Assembly (NCBI GenBank): GCA_000023725.1
Contig: CP001673.1
Location: 1,622,342 to 1,686,341, forward strand
DNA from: Flavobacteriaceae bacterium 3519-10
GTDB taxonomy: Bacteria; Bacteroidota; Bacteroidia; Flavobacteriales; Weeksellaceae
Length of the DNA: 64,000 nt
Reading direction: 5' to 3'
Shown here one piece after another: positions 34,524 through 44,301 of the stretch. Positions within the stretch are counted from its first letter, which is position 1, and each line of letters opens with the position of its first letter. A model generated the notes under the pieces. That model searched no databases and had not been told where the DNA came from. It saw nothing but the letters and a program-made list of their open reading frames with translations. A program made the position numbers and the translations under genes.

Positions 34524-36134
34524 ATGAAAAAGACTTTGTGCGTCCTGATTTTAAGTTCCGGATTTGCGTTTGGGCAGACATTTACGAAGCAGGATTCCCT
34601 AAAAGGATCGAACACCGCATTCCGCGATTTCTGGGATGTAAAAAAATACGAAATTTCGGTTGAACCCAATCTCGCCGACCAATCGGTTTCAGGCAGCAAT
34701 ACAATTACATTCGAGATTTTAAAAGACGTAACAAATCCTGTTTTCCAGATCGATCTGCAGCAGTCGATGAATTACAAAATCACCGGATCAAGTGAAAAAC
34801 TGTGTACTTCAAGACGTGATGGCGACTTTATCTTCGTCGAAACTATAAAAAACTATAAAAAAGGGGAGAAACATTCGTTCACCGTTCAGTTTTGGGGGAA
34901 TCCAACAATTGCGAAAAACGCGCCGTGGGACGGTGGCTGGGTCTTTAAAAAAGATGACAACGGAAATCCGTTCGTCAGCGTAGCGCAGGAAGGAATTGGC
35001 GCCTCTGTTTGGCTGCCGATAAAAGACATCTGGAGCGACGAGCCGGATCAGGGAATAGTTATGAAAATTATTACACCCAAAGATTTGGTGGGAGTTGGTA
35101 ACGGTAAACTGCTCTCTACAACAACCGAAAACAACCGGAACATCTATACGTGGGAGGTTAAAAACCCAATCAATGCCTACTCTATCGTGCCAAGCATCGG
35201 CAAATACGTAAACTTCAAAGAAACGTATGACGGTGAGAAAGGAAAACTTGACCTCGATTATTGGGTCTTGGATTATAATCTCGATAAAGCCCAAAAACAG
35301 TTCGCGCAGGTGAAGCCGATGATGAAGGCTTTTGAATACTGGTTTGGGCCTTATCCGTTTTATGAAGATTCTTACAAACTCGTCGAAACGCCTTATCTCG
35401 GGATGGAGCATCAGAGCAATGTAGCCTATGGAAATGGCTACCGAAACGGCTATTTAGGCCGCGATCTGTCGGGAACCGGCGTCGGACTTAACTGGGATTT
35501 CATCATCGTACACGAAACGGGACATGAATGGTTTGCCAACAACATCACGGCAAAAGATCAGGCCGACATGTGGATCCACGAAGGTTTCACAAGCTATTCT
35601 GAAACGCTGTTCACCGAAAATTACATGGATAAGAATTCAGCTGAAAAATATGTGCAGGGAATCCGCCGAAATATCGAAAATGACATTCCGATCATCGGCC
35701 AGTACGGCGTACGCAACGAGGGCAGCGGCGACATGTATTATAAAGGTGCAAATATGCTGCACACGATCCGGCAGGTGATTAATGATGATGAAAAGTTCCG
35801 TCAGATTTTAAGAGGTTTGGGTAAAGATTTTTACCATCAGACGGTGACAACGCATCAGATTGAAAACTACATTTCCGAAAAAGCCGGGATTGATTTTTCA
35901 TCAGTTTTTAACCAATATCTACGGACAGTTGATATTCCGACCTTAGAATATTCCCAAACAGGGAAAATGTTAAAATTCCGTTACACCAATTCGGTTGAAA
36001 ATCTGAAATTACCGCTCCGTATTAATGGAAATCAATTAATTTCACCTTCCACAAGCTGGCAAACCGTTCAGTTGAATGACAGCGGTTCGGTAAAACTCGA
36101 TGCGAATTATTACGTGAACTATCAAAAAATTTAA
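34524..36134 (+). CDS. M1-family metallopeptidase (aminopeptidase N-like), exported
   Basis: A 536-residue gluzincin with a signal peptide (to SGFAFGQ). The zinc site is complete: H330-E331-x-x-H334 in HETGHEWFAN and E353 in MWIHEGFTSYSE. The GMEHQSN segment near 293 plays the part of the GxMEN exopeptidase motif, with His replacing Asn. The length fits an N-terminal beta domain plus the catalytic domain, without the large C-terminal helical domain. It probably trims peptides in the periplasm. Confidence 0.92.
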   Translation: MKKTLCVLILSSGFAFGQTFTKQDSLKGSNTAFRDFWDVKKYEISVEPNLADQSVSGSNTITFEILKDVTNPVFQIDLQQSMNYKITGSSEKLCTSRRDGDFIFVETIKNYKKGEKHSFTVQFWGNPTIAKNAPWDGGWVFKKDDNGNPFVSVAQEGIGASVWLPIKDIWSDEPDQGIVMKIITPKDLVGVGNGKLLSTTTENNRNIYTWEVKNPINAYSIVPSIGKYVNFKETYDGEKGKLDLDYWVLDYNLDKAQKQFAQVKPMMKAFEYWFGPYPFYEDSYKLVETPYLGMEHQSNVAYGNGYRNGYLGRDLSGTGVGLNWDFIIVHETGHEWFANNITAKDQADMWIHEGFTSYSETLFTENYMDKNSAEKYVQGIRRNIENDIPIIGQYGVRNEGSGDMYYKGANMLHTIRQVINDDEKFRQILRGLGKDFYHQTVTTHQIENYISEKAGIDFSSVFNQYLRTVDIPTLEYSQTGKMLKFRYTNSVENLKLPLRINGNQLISPSTSWQTVQLNDSGSVKLDANYYVNYQKI

Positions 36135-36167
36135 AAGCAATTTAAATTTGGTTTAATTCTGCGATGA

Positions 36168-37328
36168 TTAAGAATTCCGAATCGTAATCCTGAACGTAGT
36201 ACCCTTACCAACTTCGGTTTGCGCGATCTTGATGTCGCCGCGGTGAAATTCTTTAATCACTCTTTTAGCCAGGGAAAGCCCTAAACCCCAGCCCCGTTTT
36301 TTGGTGGAATATCCGGCCTTGAACGCGTTATTTGCCTGATAACCGGTCATTCCGGATCCGCTGTCTTTAAAATCAATGACTGTGGACCTGTTTTTTTCAT
36401 ACAGCTCAATTTCAAGTTTGCCCTCACCTTTCATCGAATCGACAGCGTTTTTCACGATATTCTCAATGACCCAACTCAGCAGTATGCGGTTGTGCGGAAT
36501 CAGAACTTCATGAGGCGGCAAAATCAGCATGAAACGTACTTTGGTTGAGATCCTTGACTTTAAATAATTGTAATTCTGCTGAAGGGTTTCATTGATATTC
36601 AAATCGTTAAGCTCCGGAACAGAACCGATTTTAGAAAACCTTTCTGAAATAGTTTTGAGGCGGTTGATATCGTTTTCTATCTCTTTCACACCCTCGCTGT
36701 TTTCATTTTCCATGCGCAAAATCTCAATCCAGCCGATCATCGAAGACAGCGGAGTACCAATCTGGTGCGCAGTTTCTTTCGCCAATCCCGCCCATACATA
36801 GCCTTCGTCGGTTTTCTTAATCGTGCGTAGAAACCAGAATGAAAATGAAATGTATGCCAAAACCAGCAAACCCAGTATATAAGGCGAATAGCGAAGATTG
36901 TTGAGCAGCGTGGAGTTCATGTAGAAAACGTACTGGTTGTTCCCATCGGGCATCTGAAGTTCGATTGGTTGGTAAGAATTCTCCATTTTTTTCAACAGCG
37001 AAAGCATTTTTTGAGGATCACTTTCAATATGTTCAGGTATATTTTTCTGGATCCCAAGTGGCTGCTTATTTTTATCGGTTACAATAACCGGAATTGTATT
37101 GTTTGTTTTGCTGATCTGAAGAAGCAGATCGAGCGTCATCGGATCTTCGATGATTTCTTCCTGCTGGTATTTTATTGCTGTCGCAAAAAGTTCAATCCTT
37201 TTTATTTCTTCCTTCCTCAAATAATCAATAAGAATCACAGAGGCCACCACAACGCTGGTGACGGCAAGTGTGAGAAAGAAATAGATGACCCAATTATTGA
37301 TTTTAGAAAGAAAACTTCGGCGCTTCAT
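36168..37328 (-). CDS. Orphan membrane sensor histidine kinase
   Basis: A 386-residue kinase: one TM helix at residues 14-34, a periplasmic loop of about 110 residues, a second TM helix near 149-168, and the kinase core. The phospho-acceptor is His188 in KETAHQIGTPLSSMIGW. ATP-binding boxes are ENIVKNAVDSM, DSGSGM and RGWGLGLSLAKRV. No response regulator is adjacent. Its start is 8 nt after the PBP4-type peptidase stop, so the two are likely co-transcribed, which suggests an envelope-related signal. Confidence 0.92.
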   Translation of the reverse strand: MKRRSFLSKINNWVIYFFLTLAVTSVVVASVILIDYLRKEEIKRIELFATAIKYQQEEIIEDPMTLDLLLQISKTNNTIPVIVTDKNKQPLGIQKNIPEHIESDPQKMLSLLKKMENSYQPIELQMPDGNNQYVFYMNSTLLNNLRYSPYILGLLVLAYISFSFWFLRTIKKTDEGYVWAGLAKETAHQIGTPLSSMIGWIEILRMENENSEGVKEIENDINRLKTISERFSKIGSVPELNDLNINETLQQNYNYLKSRISTKVRFMLILPPHEVLIPHNRILLSWVIENIVKNAVDSMKGEGKLEIELYEKNRSTVIDFKDSGSGMTGYQANNAFKAGYSTKKRGWGLGLSLAKRVIKEFHRGDIKIAQTEVGKGTTFRITIRNS

Positions 37329-37336
37329 TCGGTAAA

Positions 37337-38710
37337 TTATTTTAAAACATTTAAGACTTTATACAAAGCCTCGCTGCTGTTTGAGCCCTGATAATTGTTA
37401 ATGATAATCGCGAAAACATATTTTTTCCCGTCTTTCGAAGTATGGTAACCCGCGAAAGATTTGGTGTCTTTCATCGTACCGCTTTTCATTTTCATGCTGT
37501 TGGTCTGTGTGGGAAATCCTTCAAAAAAAGCATTGAACCACGGCTGTTTGCGGCTCCACAAAAGGGATTGAACTTCTGCTCTTGCAGAAACATAATTCTG
37601 CGGGGAAAGACCGCTTCCGTCGGCAAAATTGATCATTGCGGGACTGATACCTTTTCCTTTCCAGAACTCTTTGAGGTAAGCAATCCCCGCATCGAAACTG
37701 CCTTCGTTTTTCTTTTCCTTTCCTAGAGTCTTAATTAAGGTTTCACCGTAAAAATTGACGCTTTTACGCATAAACCAATAAACAATTTTATCAAGCGTAG
37801 GCGATTTGTGTTCGAGGATGATATTACTTTTCGGAGCAACAGGTATCTTTTCGCCGTTGATCTGCTGCATTGAAGCAGTCGTTACCTTTCCGTTAAATTC
37901 GATGCCTGCCTCATTAAACCAAGTCTTGATTTCCATACCCAATGTAAGCGGAGGATTAGGCGTAGCACCGGACACCGTGATGTTTTTAGCAGGCAACGTG
38001 CCGCTGATGTAGGCAACATCAGAAAAAGGCGCGGTATAAATTAAACTCTGATCCGAACTTCCGCCGGTTTTAAGGTCATTCACCCAGGCAACATTGGGCA
38101 AATCTACATTCTGACCTTTCATTTCTTTACCGTTCATGTTCAGATCAAACTGGTTTTCACGCCAGTTTACGCCCCAAACACCCGCGCCGTAATAATTCCC
38201 GATATCGTTCCACGGCCAGCCACCGGGCACGGTTTGAAAATTAAAATATGAATCATCGATAACCAGATCACCTGAGACTTTTCTGATGCCCTTCTGCCTA
38301 AGCGCTTCGATTAACTTATTCCGGAAGTTTTCGGGTTTATAGCCGTCGTAGCGCCAACTTCCAAGCGTTGGGTCACCATTGGACTGGATGTACAGGTTTT
38401 CACTAAGGTTTCCGTTTGAAATAGTTCCCGAATACGAAGCAGTGGTGGTATATTGATAATTGGTTCCTAGCGTTTCGAGCGCGGCGGCTGCGGTAAATAT
38501 TTTCTGGGTGGAAGCCGTTGAAAGTCCCTGATTTCCGTTGTATTCATATACGAATTCGCCGTTTTCATCCGCAACATACACCGATAAATTGGCTGAATAT
38601 GCAGGTGTCGATGCGAGCAGATTCTGCGTTGCGGTCCTTAATTTCTGACCGACATTCTGGGCAAATGCAACGTTCGAAGCCATTAACGCGACAACAATCA
38701 GTCTATTCAT
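37337..38710 (-). CDS. dacB: D-alanyl-D-alanine carboxypeptidase/endopeptidase (PBP4, DacB type)
   Basis: A 457-residue class C penicillin-binding protein of the S13 family. Signal peptide to SNVAFAQ. The SxxK motif is S67-T-Q-K70 in STASTQKIFTAAAALE, DGSGLSPQN carries the SxN-like motif, and MKSGTM is the KTG-like motif. It trims or cleaves peptidoglycan cross-links in the periplasm. ATG 38710 fits the signal peptide; the ATG at 38764 would add 18 unlikely residues and lie upstream of the promoter. Confidence 0.92.
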   Translation of the reverse strand: MNRLIVVALMASNVAFAQNVGQKLRTATQNLLASTPAYSANLSVYVADENGEFVYEYNGNQGLSTASTQKIFTAAAALETLGTNYQYTTTASYSGTISNGNLSENLYIQSNGDPTLGSWRYDGYKPENFRNKLIEALRQKGIRKVSGDLVIDDSYFNFQTVPGGWPWNDIGNYYGAGVWGVNWRENQFDLNMNGKEMKGQNVDLPNVAWVNDLKTGGSSDQSLIYTAPFSDVAYISGTLPAKNITVSGATPNPPLTLGMEIKTWFNEAGIEFNGKVTTASMQQINGEKIPVAPKSNIILEHKSPTLDKIVYWFMRKSVNFYGETLIKTLGKEKKNEGSFDAGIAYLKEFWKGKGISPAMINFADGSGLSPQNYVSARAEVQSLLWSRKQPWFNAFFEGFPTQTNSMKMKSGTMKDTKSFAGYHTSKDGKKYVFAIIINNYQGSNSSEALYKVLNVLK

Positions 38711-38725
38711 ATGTGTTTTTATTTT

Positions 38726-38733
38726 CAAATATA
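38726..38733 (-). promoter_or_regulatory. -7 element of the dacB-kinase operon
   Basis: TATATTTG on the minus strand matches TAnnTTTG, about 15 nt before ATG 38710, and supports that start. No clear -33. Confidence 0.5.
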
Positions 38734-38864
38734 ACGAAATTCCGCATTGACGGATTACGTACAATTCAATTGAAATAATTTAGCGTTAAGTTTTAACACC
38801 GAAAGTTTGCTGATCCGGTGATTTTTTTGTAAAATTTGTAACGATAATTCAAATATTTAAAGTT

Positions 38865-39302
38865 ATGGCTACAATTATCACCGGCTTGTTCCAAAGCCAA
38901 AGCCAGTCCCGAAGGATTTCTGAAGATTTAGAAAATGCGGGATTCGCGCAGGACGATTTTATCATCTACCTGCAGGACAGAGAGGTTTCCAAAGAAGTTA
39001 AAACCTCTGTTTGGCAGTCGTTTTTTAAAGACAACCGAACGCTTGAAGACGAAAGCCTCGTCGTGACTGTTCGCGTGCGTGATCCGGAAGCCCGCGAACA
39101 GATTATGAAGATCTTTACAGCCAACAGTGCCGTCCATACGAACTATTTCGAAAACATAAAATTCCGCGATGCGATGTCGCTTCAGTTTCTGAAGAGGATC
39201 GTTGCGCTCCGGGCCAAATCACAAATCTCGAGCCCACGCGAAGTCCGCCATCACGGACAGTCGGGCGGAATGAGTTCGGAAATTACCTTTGGCAAAAGCT
39301 GA
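38865..39302 (+). CDS. Conserved small protein, possibly stress-related
   Basis: A 145-residue soluble protein. It opens MATIITGLFQSQSQSRRISEDLENAGFAQDDFIIY, recalling general-stress proteins of the GSP17M/YflT type that start with a short alpha/beta unit where an i-th and i+1 helix alternate. The middle carries VVTVRVRDPEAREQIMKIF, a second alpha/beta unit. The C-terminus is basic and disordered. Function is not assigned. It stands alone upstream of rel. Confidence 0.6.
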   Translation: MATIITGLFQSQSQSRRISEDLENAGFAQDDFIIYLQDREVSKEVKTSVWQSFFKDNRTLEDESLVVTVRVRDPEAREQIMKIFTANSAVHTNYFENIKFRDAMSLQFLKRIVALRAKSQISSPREVRHHGQSGGMSSEITFGKS

Positions 39303-39392
39303 GAATGCAGTTAAACTGCGTCTCCGAAAACAGATTTTTTTAGCAAAAGTCTTCATTTTTCCCTATTTTCGTTACTTAAAGCAATTTCTTAC

Positions 39393-41597
39393 ATGGTATA
39401 CGATATAGAACAGGAGAATAAGGAAATTCTTGCCCGTTATAAGGATCTGATTTCGAATACATACCGCACTTTAGATGAGGAACATAACAAACTCATCCGA
39501 AAGGCGTTCGATATTGCATTGGATGCACACAAAGACCAACGCAGGAAAACCGGCGAACCCTACATTTATCATCCGATCGAAGTGGCGAAAATCGTAGCCA
39601 ACGAAATCGGGCTTGGTGCTACTTCCATTGCCTGCGCGCTGCTGCACGATGTGGTGGAAGATTCAGATTATACCTACGAAGATCTTAAAAAACTCTTCGG
39701 CGAGAAGATTGCCGACATCGTAAACGGCCTCACCAAGATCTCGGTGATGAACCACCAGAACATTTCGATCCAGTCTGAAAATTACCGTAAACTTCTGCTT
39801 ACTCTTTCCGAAGATTTCCGCGTGATTCTTATAAAAATTGCGGACAGGCTTCACAACATGCGCACGCTTGAAAGCATGACGCCGGACAAGCAGAAAAAAA
39901 TTGCCTCCGAAACCGTTTACATCTACGCACCGCTTGCACACAGGCTCGGACTGTACAACATAAAGTCGGAACTTGAGGATTTATCGCTTAAATTCAACAA
40001 TCCTGACGTTTATTTCGACATTTCTGAGCGTTTGGAACTGGCCAAAGAAAGCCGCGAAAAATACATTGAAGAATTCAAGACCGAAGTTTCAGAACAGCTT
40101 GAAACCGAAGGCCTCAAATGCTCGATAAAAGGCCGCGCCAAAGCAATTTCATCCATTTACCGAAAGATGCTGAAGCAGGGCGTTACCTTCGAGGAGGTAT
40201 TTGATAATTACGCCATCCGTATCATTTACCGCTCGGATGCAAAGAACGAAAAATTCCTGGCGTGGAAAATTTATTCGATCGTTACGGACCTTTATCACAG
40301 CAATCCGCAACGAATGCGCGACTGGATCTCGCAACCGCGTTCTACGGGTTACGAAAGTCTTCATCTCACCGTTTTAGGTCCTGATAAAAAATGGATCGAA
40401 GTACAGATACGTTCCGAACGGATGGACGACATCGCTGAAAAAGGCGTTGCCGCGCATTATAAATACAAAGAAGGTTTCCGCCAGAGCAGTGATGAGAAAA
40501 ATTTCGAAAACTGGGTCACAGAAATCCGTGAAGTACTCGAAAATCAGCAGGCCCTTACCACAACAGAGCTTTTAGACAATATTAAACTCAATCTGTACTC
40601 GAAAGAAGTATTTGTATTTACGCCGAAAGGTGAAATTAAGATCCTGCCGATTGGTTCTACCGCACTCGATTTTGCTTTTTCGGTGCATTCGGATCTGGGC
40701 ACCAAATGTCTGGGCGCAAAAGTGAACGGCAAACTGGTTCCTATTTCTTATGTGCTGCAGAATGGCGATCAGGTAGACATCCTTTCATCGCAAAACCAAA
40801 AACCGAAGGCAGACTGGCTCGACTTTGTGATTACGTCTAAAGCGAAATCGAAAATTAAAGCCATCTTAAACTCGGAAAAAAACCATCTTTCGGAGGAAGG
40901 CAAGGAAATTCTGCAACGTAAAATGCGGCATGCAAAAATTAATTTCAACGACGAGGAAATTAATAAGATGCAGAAATTCTTCAACCTTAAAACTTCGCAG
41001 GAACTGTTTCTTAATTTCCAGAACGGCAGTCTGGACATCAGCGACATTAAGAAATACACCGAAGGAAAGGGCATTTTCAGCAATATCATGCAGCGCTTCC
41101 GGAAGTCTCCGAACAAAAATGAGGTGTATACCGAACTTCCGGATACCAATCTGGACATGATCGTATTCGGAAAAGATGAGGAGAAAATGAATTATTCGTT
41201 CTCGAAATGCTGCACGGTAATTCCCGGCGACAAAATTTTCGGATTCATCACCATTTCAGAAGGTATAAAAGTGCATAATGATGCATGCCCCAACGCAATC
41301 AATCTGCGTGCCCAGTACGATTACCGCGTTCTTCCCGCTAAATGGGTGAACGAAGAAAGCTTCAAAAATAGAATTAAAATCGAGATTGAAGGGCTGGACC
41401 GCATGGGAATGATTAACGACATCACCGCGGTCATCAGTAATTCGATGAACATGGATATGAAAAGTATGTCGATCGAATCGAACAACGGCATTTTCCTCGG
41501 TAACATCAACCTCGAAGTCCGCAACAAAAGCCAGCTTGAAGAAACCTTTAAACAACTCAAAAACATCAATGGCGTCTCGCGTGTAAGACGTCTTTAA
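39393..41597 (+). CDS. Bifunctional (p)ppGpp synthetase/hydrolase
   Basis: A 734-residue Rel/SpoT enzyme. HD hydrolase domain with HPIEVAKIV (about residue 52) and HDVVED (about 90); synthetase domain with RSTGYESLHLTV and EVQIRSERMDDIAEKGVAAHY; TGS domain (KEVFVFTPKGEIKILPIGST); a helical/zinc-finger-like region (FSKCCTVIPGDKIFGF); and a C-terminal ACT domain (IEGLDRMGMINDITAVISN). The HD motif is intact, so both synthesis and hydrolysis of the alarmone are expected. A TATTTTCG just upstream is a near-match to the -7 consensus. Confidence 0.95.
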   Translation: MVYDIEQENKEILARYKDLISNTYRTLDEEHNKLIRKAFDIALDAHKDQRRKTGEPYIYHPIEVAKIVANEIGLGATSIACALLHDVVEDSDYTYEDLKKLFGEKIADIVNGLTKISVMNHQNISIQSENYRKLLLTLSEDFRVILIKIADRLHNMRTLESMTPDKQKKIASETVYIYAPLAHRLGLYNIKSELEDLSLKFNNPDVYFDISERLELAKESREKYIEEFKTEVSEQLETEGLKCSIKGRAKAISSIYRKMLKQGVTFEEVFDNYAIRIIYRSDAKNEKFLAWKIYSIVTDLYHSNPQRMRDWISQPRSTGYESLHLTVLGPDKKWIEVQIRSERMDDIAEKGVAAHYKYKEGFRQSSDEKNFENWVTEIREVLENQQALTTTELLDNIKLNLYSKEVFVFTPKGEIKILPIGSTALDFAFSVHSDLGTKCLGAKVNGKLVPISYVLQNGDQVDILSSQNQKPKADWLDFVITSKAKSKIKAILNSEKNHLSEEGKEILQRKMRHAKINFNDEEINKMQKFFNLKTSQELFLNFQNGSLDISDIKKYTEGKGIFSNIMQRFRKSPNKNEVYTELPDTNLDMIVFGKDEEKMNYSFSKCCTVIPGDKIFGFITISEGIKVHNDACPNAINLRAQYDYRVLPAKWVNEESFKNRIKIEIEGLDRMGMINDITAVISNSMNMDMKSMSIESNNGIFLGNINLEVRNKSQLEETFKQLKNINGVSRVRRL

Positions 41598-41618
41598 AAC
41601 CCAAACCAAAAAGCAAAT

Positions 41619-42803
41619 ATGCTCATCACCGATTATTTCAAAAAATTCCTGCACAGTTCGCAGTCGTCCGGGATATTACTTATCTGCTGTGTCGCGGTCT
41701 CACTTCTGATCGCAAATTCCGCGCTCGCTGAAGGTTTCCAGAATATCCTCAATAAAGAAATCGGAACTGATGTTTTCGGCTTGAATTATCCCGTGAGCAT
41801 CTGGATTAACGACGGTTTGATGGTAGTTTTCTTCCTACTCGTAGGCCTTGAAATCAAACGGGAAATCGTGGAAGGCGAACTCTCAAGTTTTAAAAGCGCA
41901 TCGCTGCCCATTGTGGCGGCGCTCGGCGGAATGATTGTTCCGGCGCTGATCTATATATTTTTTAACCAGGATTCCGAATACGCCAAAGGCTGGGCGATCC
42001 CGATGGCGACGGACATTGCATTCTCGCTGGCAATACTTTCGATGCTGGGCAAAGGCGTGCCGCTATCATTAAAAATCTTCCTCGCTGCACTTGCGATTGT
42101 TGATGATTTAGGCGCAATCGTGGTGATCGCGATGTTCTACACCGATCAGATTCACTGGAACTATCTTGCACTCAGTGGTGCAATGGTGGCGTTCTTAGTG
42201 GTTTTAAACTTTCTGAAGTTCAAAAAGCATATTTTCTATATCATTCCCGGGCTGTTTCTGTGGTACTTCATGCATCACTCTGGTATTCATGCTACAATTG
42301 CCGGTGTTTTAATGGCTTTTACGATACCCACAAATATTTCCACCACGGAGATTTCGCCTTTAGAGAAGATGGAACAGAAACTTCACCTGCCTGTAAACTT
42401 CCTGGTGATGCCACTTTTTGCGCTTGCAAACACCAATATTACATTTAAAGAAGGAATGGTTGAGGGGCTTTTCAGTTCGCTCGGCTATGGAATTGTTTTA
42501 GGACTTGTGATCGGAAAGCTTGTAGGAATTAATCTGTTCTCATGGATTTTTATCAAACTGAAAATCAGCAGTCTGCCGGATCAGAGTACATGGCCACAAA
42601 TGCTGGGAACCGGCTTGTTGGCGGGAATCGGCTTCACGATGTCGATCTTTATCGCGCTGCTTTCATTTAAAGGTCATGCAGAAATTCAGGACGAAGCAAA
42701 ATTCGCGGTTTTAATAGCTTCGGTATTTTCAGGAGTTACCGGATTTTTAATTCTTAAATACTTAGGTAAAAAAGAAAGCAAACCAGCTGCGGCGAACGTT
42801 TAA
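41619..42803 (+). CDS. nhaA: Na+/H+ antiporter NhaA
   Basis: A 394-residue membrane antiporter with about twelve hydrophobic helices. The ion-site residues are present: ATDIAFSLAI (Asp of helix IV) and AIVDDLGAIVVIAMFY (the paired Asp163/Asp164 of E. coli NhaA). The early LLVGLEIKREIVEGEL and late GIGFTMSIFIALLSF are also diagnostic. It exports sodium in exchange for protons. It follows rel by 21 nt, and its stop overlaps the convergent BrkB-type gene. Confidence 0.95.
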   Translation: MLITDYFKKFLHSSQSSGILLICCVAVSLLIANSALAEGFQNILNKEIGTDVFGLNYPVSIWINDGLMVVFFLLVGLEIKREIVEGELSSFKSASLPIVAALGGMIVPALIYIFFNQDSEYAKGWAIPMATDIAFSLAILSMLGKGVPLSLKIFLAALAIVDDLGAIVVIAMFYTDQIHWNYLALSGAMVAFLVVLNFLKFKKHIFYIIPGLFLWYFMHHSGIHATIAGVLMAFTIPTNISTTEISPLEKMEQKLHLPVNFLVMPLFALANTNITFKEGMVEGLFSSLGYGIVLGLVIGKLVGINLFSWIFIKLKISSLPDQSTWPQMLGTGLLAGIGFTMSIFIALLSFKGHAEIQDEAKFAVLIASVFSGVTGFLILKYLGKKESKPAAANV

Positions 42804-43795
42804 ACCTTTACGGTATGGCTTTCGTCGGTATCTTCGAGCGCAGAAATAATCTCAGGATTGAGCTCGAGCGTGCCTGCATTAATTTCGTCGGCGATCATTT
42901 TTTCAACACGCACTTTTTTGATGGCGATATTCAGTTCATTTCCGAGCAGAATAAGTATAATGTTGAGATTTACCCAAATCATCACCAGGATAATTGTACC
43001 TATCGACCCGTAAAGTACGTTGTAAGTCGCAAAATTCCGCACATAAATGGCGAAAAAGTAGGTTAAAACGATAAAAAGCAGCGTCGTAAGAACCGCACCC
43101 GGAAGTGCCTGCTTGAAAGACGTTATTTTCAGGCAGCCTACCCAATAAAAAAGCGCCAACAGGATTAAATAGAAAACCGGAAACGAAATAAAACCGATAA
43201 TTTTAGTCATATTCCGCACCAGCCACGATATATTTATTTCCGGTGTGAAAAGTTTAAGCACCACTTCGCTGTAATAAACCCCGAAAAGCGATGCGATAAT
43301 CAGGAAGATAAAGGCGATCGTAATTCCAAACGCTACGAAATATTCCTTCACTGCGCCACGCTGTAAGTTGGTGTTCAGGTTAAAACCATTGATCAGTGAG
43401 TGCGTTCCGTTCACCGCAAAAACCATCGCAAAAACGATCGTTAAGGTGCTGATGTTCTGCATGTTCGGAATGATAAACGAATTAATATATCCGCTCACTT
43501 CCTGCTGAATGTGCGCCGGGAAAACATTAAGCATCAGCACTTCGAAAATATAAAACTGCAGTTTGTCGTAATGTGGCAGGTATGGCAACAGCGAAAGCAG
43601 GAAGAGTATAAACGGAAAAAGACTCAGAAAGAAACTCCACGAAATGCTTGCCGCGCTTCGCCCGATCTGCATTTTGAAGACGCCTTGTCCATAGATTTCG
43701 AACATTTTCCACAGCGAAATCCCAAGGAACGGAATATGCAGATCGTCGAGATAAGTGTGGATTTTGAGGAGGAATTTAGGAGTTTTAATGCCCAT
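42800..43795 (-). CDS. YihY/BrkB-family membrane protein
   Basis: A 331-residue integral membrane protein with six hydrophobic helices: family landmarks are AASISWSFFLSLFPFILFLLSLLP, LINGFNLNTNLQRGAVKEYF, and the C-terminal NVLYGSIGTIILVMIWVNLNIILILLGNELN. The function of the family is not settled. ATG 43795 is preferred over an upstream frame start at 43915: the extra 40 residues have no family similarity, cover rlmH on the other strand and lie upstream of a -7 box at 43821-43814. Confidence 0.88.
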   Translation of the reverse strand: MGIKTPKFLLKIHTYLDDLHIPFLGISLWKMFEIYGQGVFKMQIGRSAASISWSFFLSLFPFILFLLSLLPYLPHYDKLQFYIFEVLMLNVFPAHIQQEVSGYINSFIIPNMQNISTLTIVFAMVFAVNGTHSLINGFNLNTNLQRGAVKEYFVAFGITIAFIFLIIASLFGVYYSEVVLKLFTPEINISWLVRNMTKIIGFISFPVFYLILLALFYWVGCLKITSFKQALPGAVLTTLLFIVLTYFFAIYVRNFATYNVLYGSIGTIILVMIWVNLNIILILLGNELNIAIKKVRVEKMIADEINAGTLELNPEIISALEDTDESHTVKV

Positions 43796-43800
43796 TAATC

Positions 43801-43821
43801 TATATTTGCAGGTCAAAGGTA
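43801..43821. promoter_or_regulatory. Face-to-face -7 elements for rlmH and the BrkB-type gene
   Basis: TATATTTG on the plus strand (43801-43808) lies 17 nt before the rlmH ATG. TACCTTTG on the minus strand (43821-43814) would drive the BrkB-type gene from about 43809, 14 nt before its ATG. The two boxes are 5 nt apart and point at each other. Confidence 0.5.
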
Positions 43822-43825
43822 AGAA

Positions 43826-44299
43826 ATGAGAATCAATTTGGTGTGTATTGGGAAAACCGACGATAAAGAAATCTCCAATCTGGTGAAATACTACCAAAAC
43901 CGGCTTCCAAAACACTGGAACTTCGAAATCACCGAAATCGCTGACGTGAAAAACGCGAAAAACCTTACACCCGAACTTTTAAAGAAAGAAGAAGCTAAAC
44001 TTTTTCTGGCCCAAACCGAAAATTCGGATTTTGTAGTTCTTCTCGATGAAAACGGCACACAGTTCAGCAGCCGGGGGTTTGCGACGAAAATTGAAGGTTG
44101 GATGAACTCATCCGTAAAAAAAGTTTCGTTCTTCATCGGCGGTGCCTATGGTTTTTCGGAGGAAATTTACAGCCGTGCAAACACCAAAATGTCACTCTCC
44201 AAAATGACTTTCACACACCAGATGATCCGCCTTTTCTTTGTGGAACAGCTCTACCGTGCGGACCAGATCCTGCAGGGGAAGCCTTATCATAATGATTAG
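43826..44299 (+). CDS. rlmH: 23S rRNA (pseudouridine1915-N3)-methyltransferase RlmH
   Basis: A 157-residue SPOUT methyltransferase. MRINLVCIGKTDDKEISNLVKYYQNRLP starts the domain. FVVLLDENGTQFSSRGFA, FFIGGAYGFSEEI and the knotted C-terminus LSKMTFTHQMIRLFFVEQLYRADQILQGKPYH are diagnostic. It methylates pseudouridine 1915 of 23S rRNA after subunit joining. Length is normal. Confidence 0.96.
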   Translation: MRINLVCIGKTDDKEISNLVKYYQNRLPKHWNFEITEIADVKNAKNLTPELLKKEEAKLFLAQTENSDFVVLLDENGTQFSSRGFATKIEGWMNSSVKKVSFFIGGAYGFSEEIYSRANTKMSLSKMTFTHQMIRLFFVEQLYRADQILQGKPYHND

Positions 44300-44301
44300 G
44301 A

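Noticed and set aside
43796-43915. Upstream extension of the BrkB-type gene
   Set aside because: It has no family similarity, overlaps rlmH on the other strand, and lies upstream of a good promoter box; ATG 43795 is the better start.
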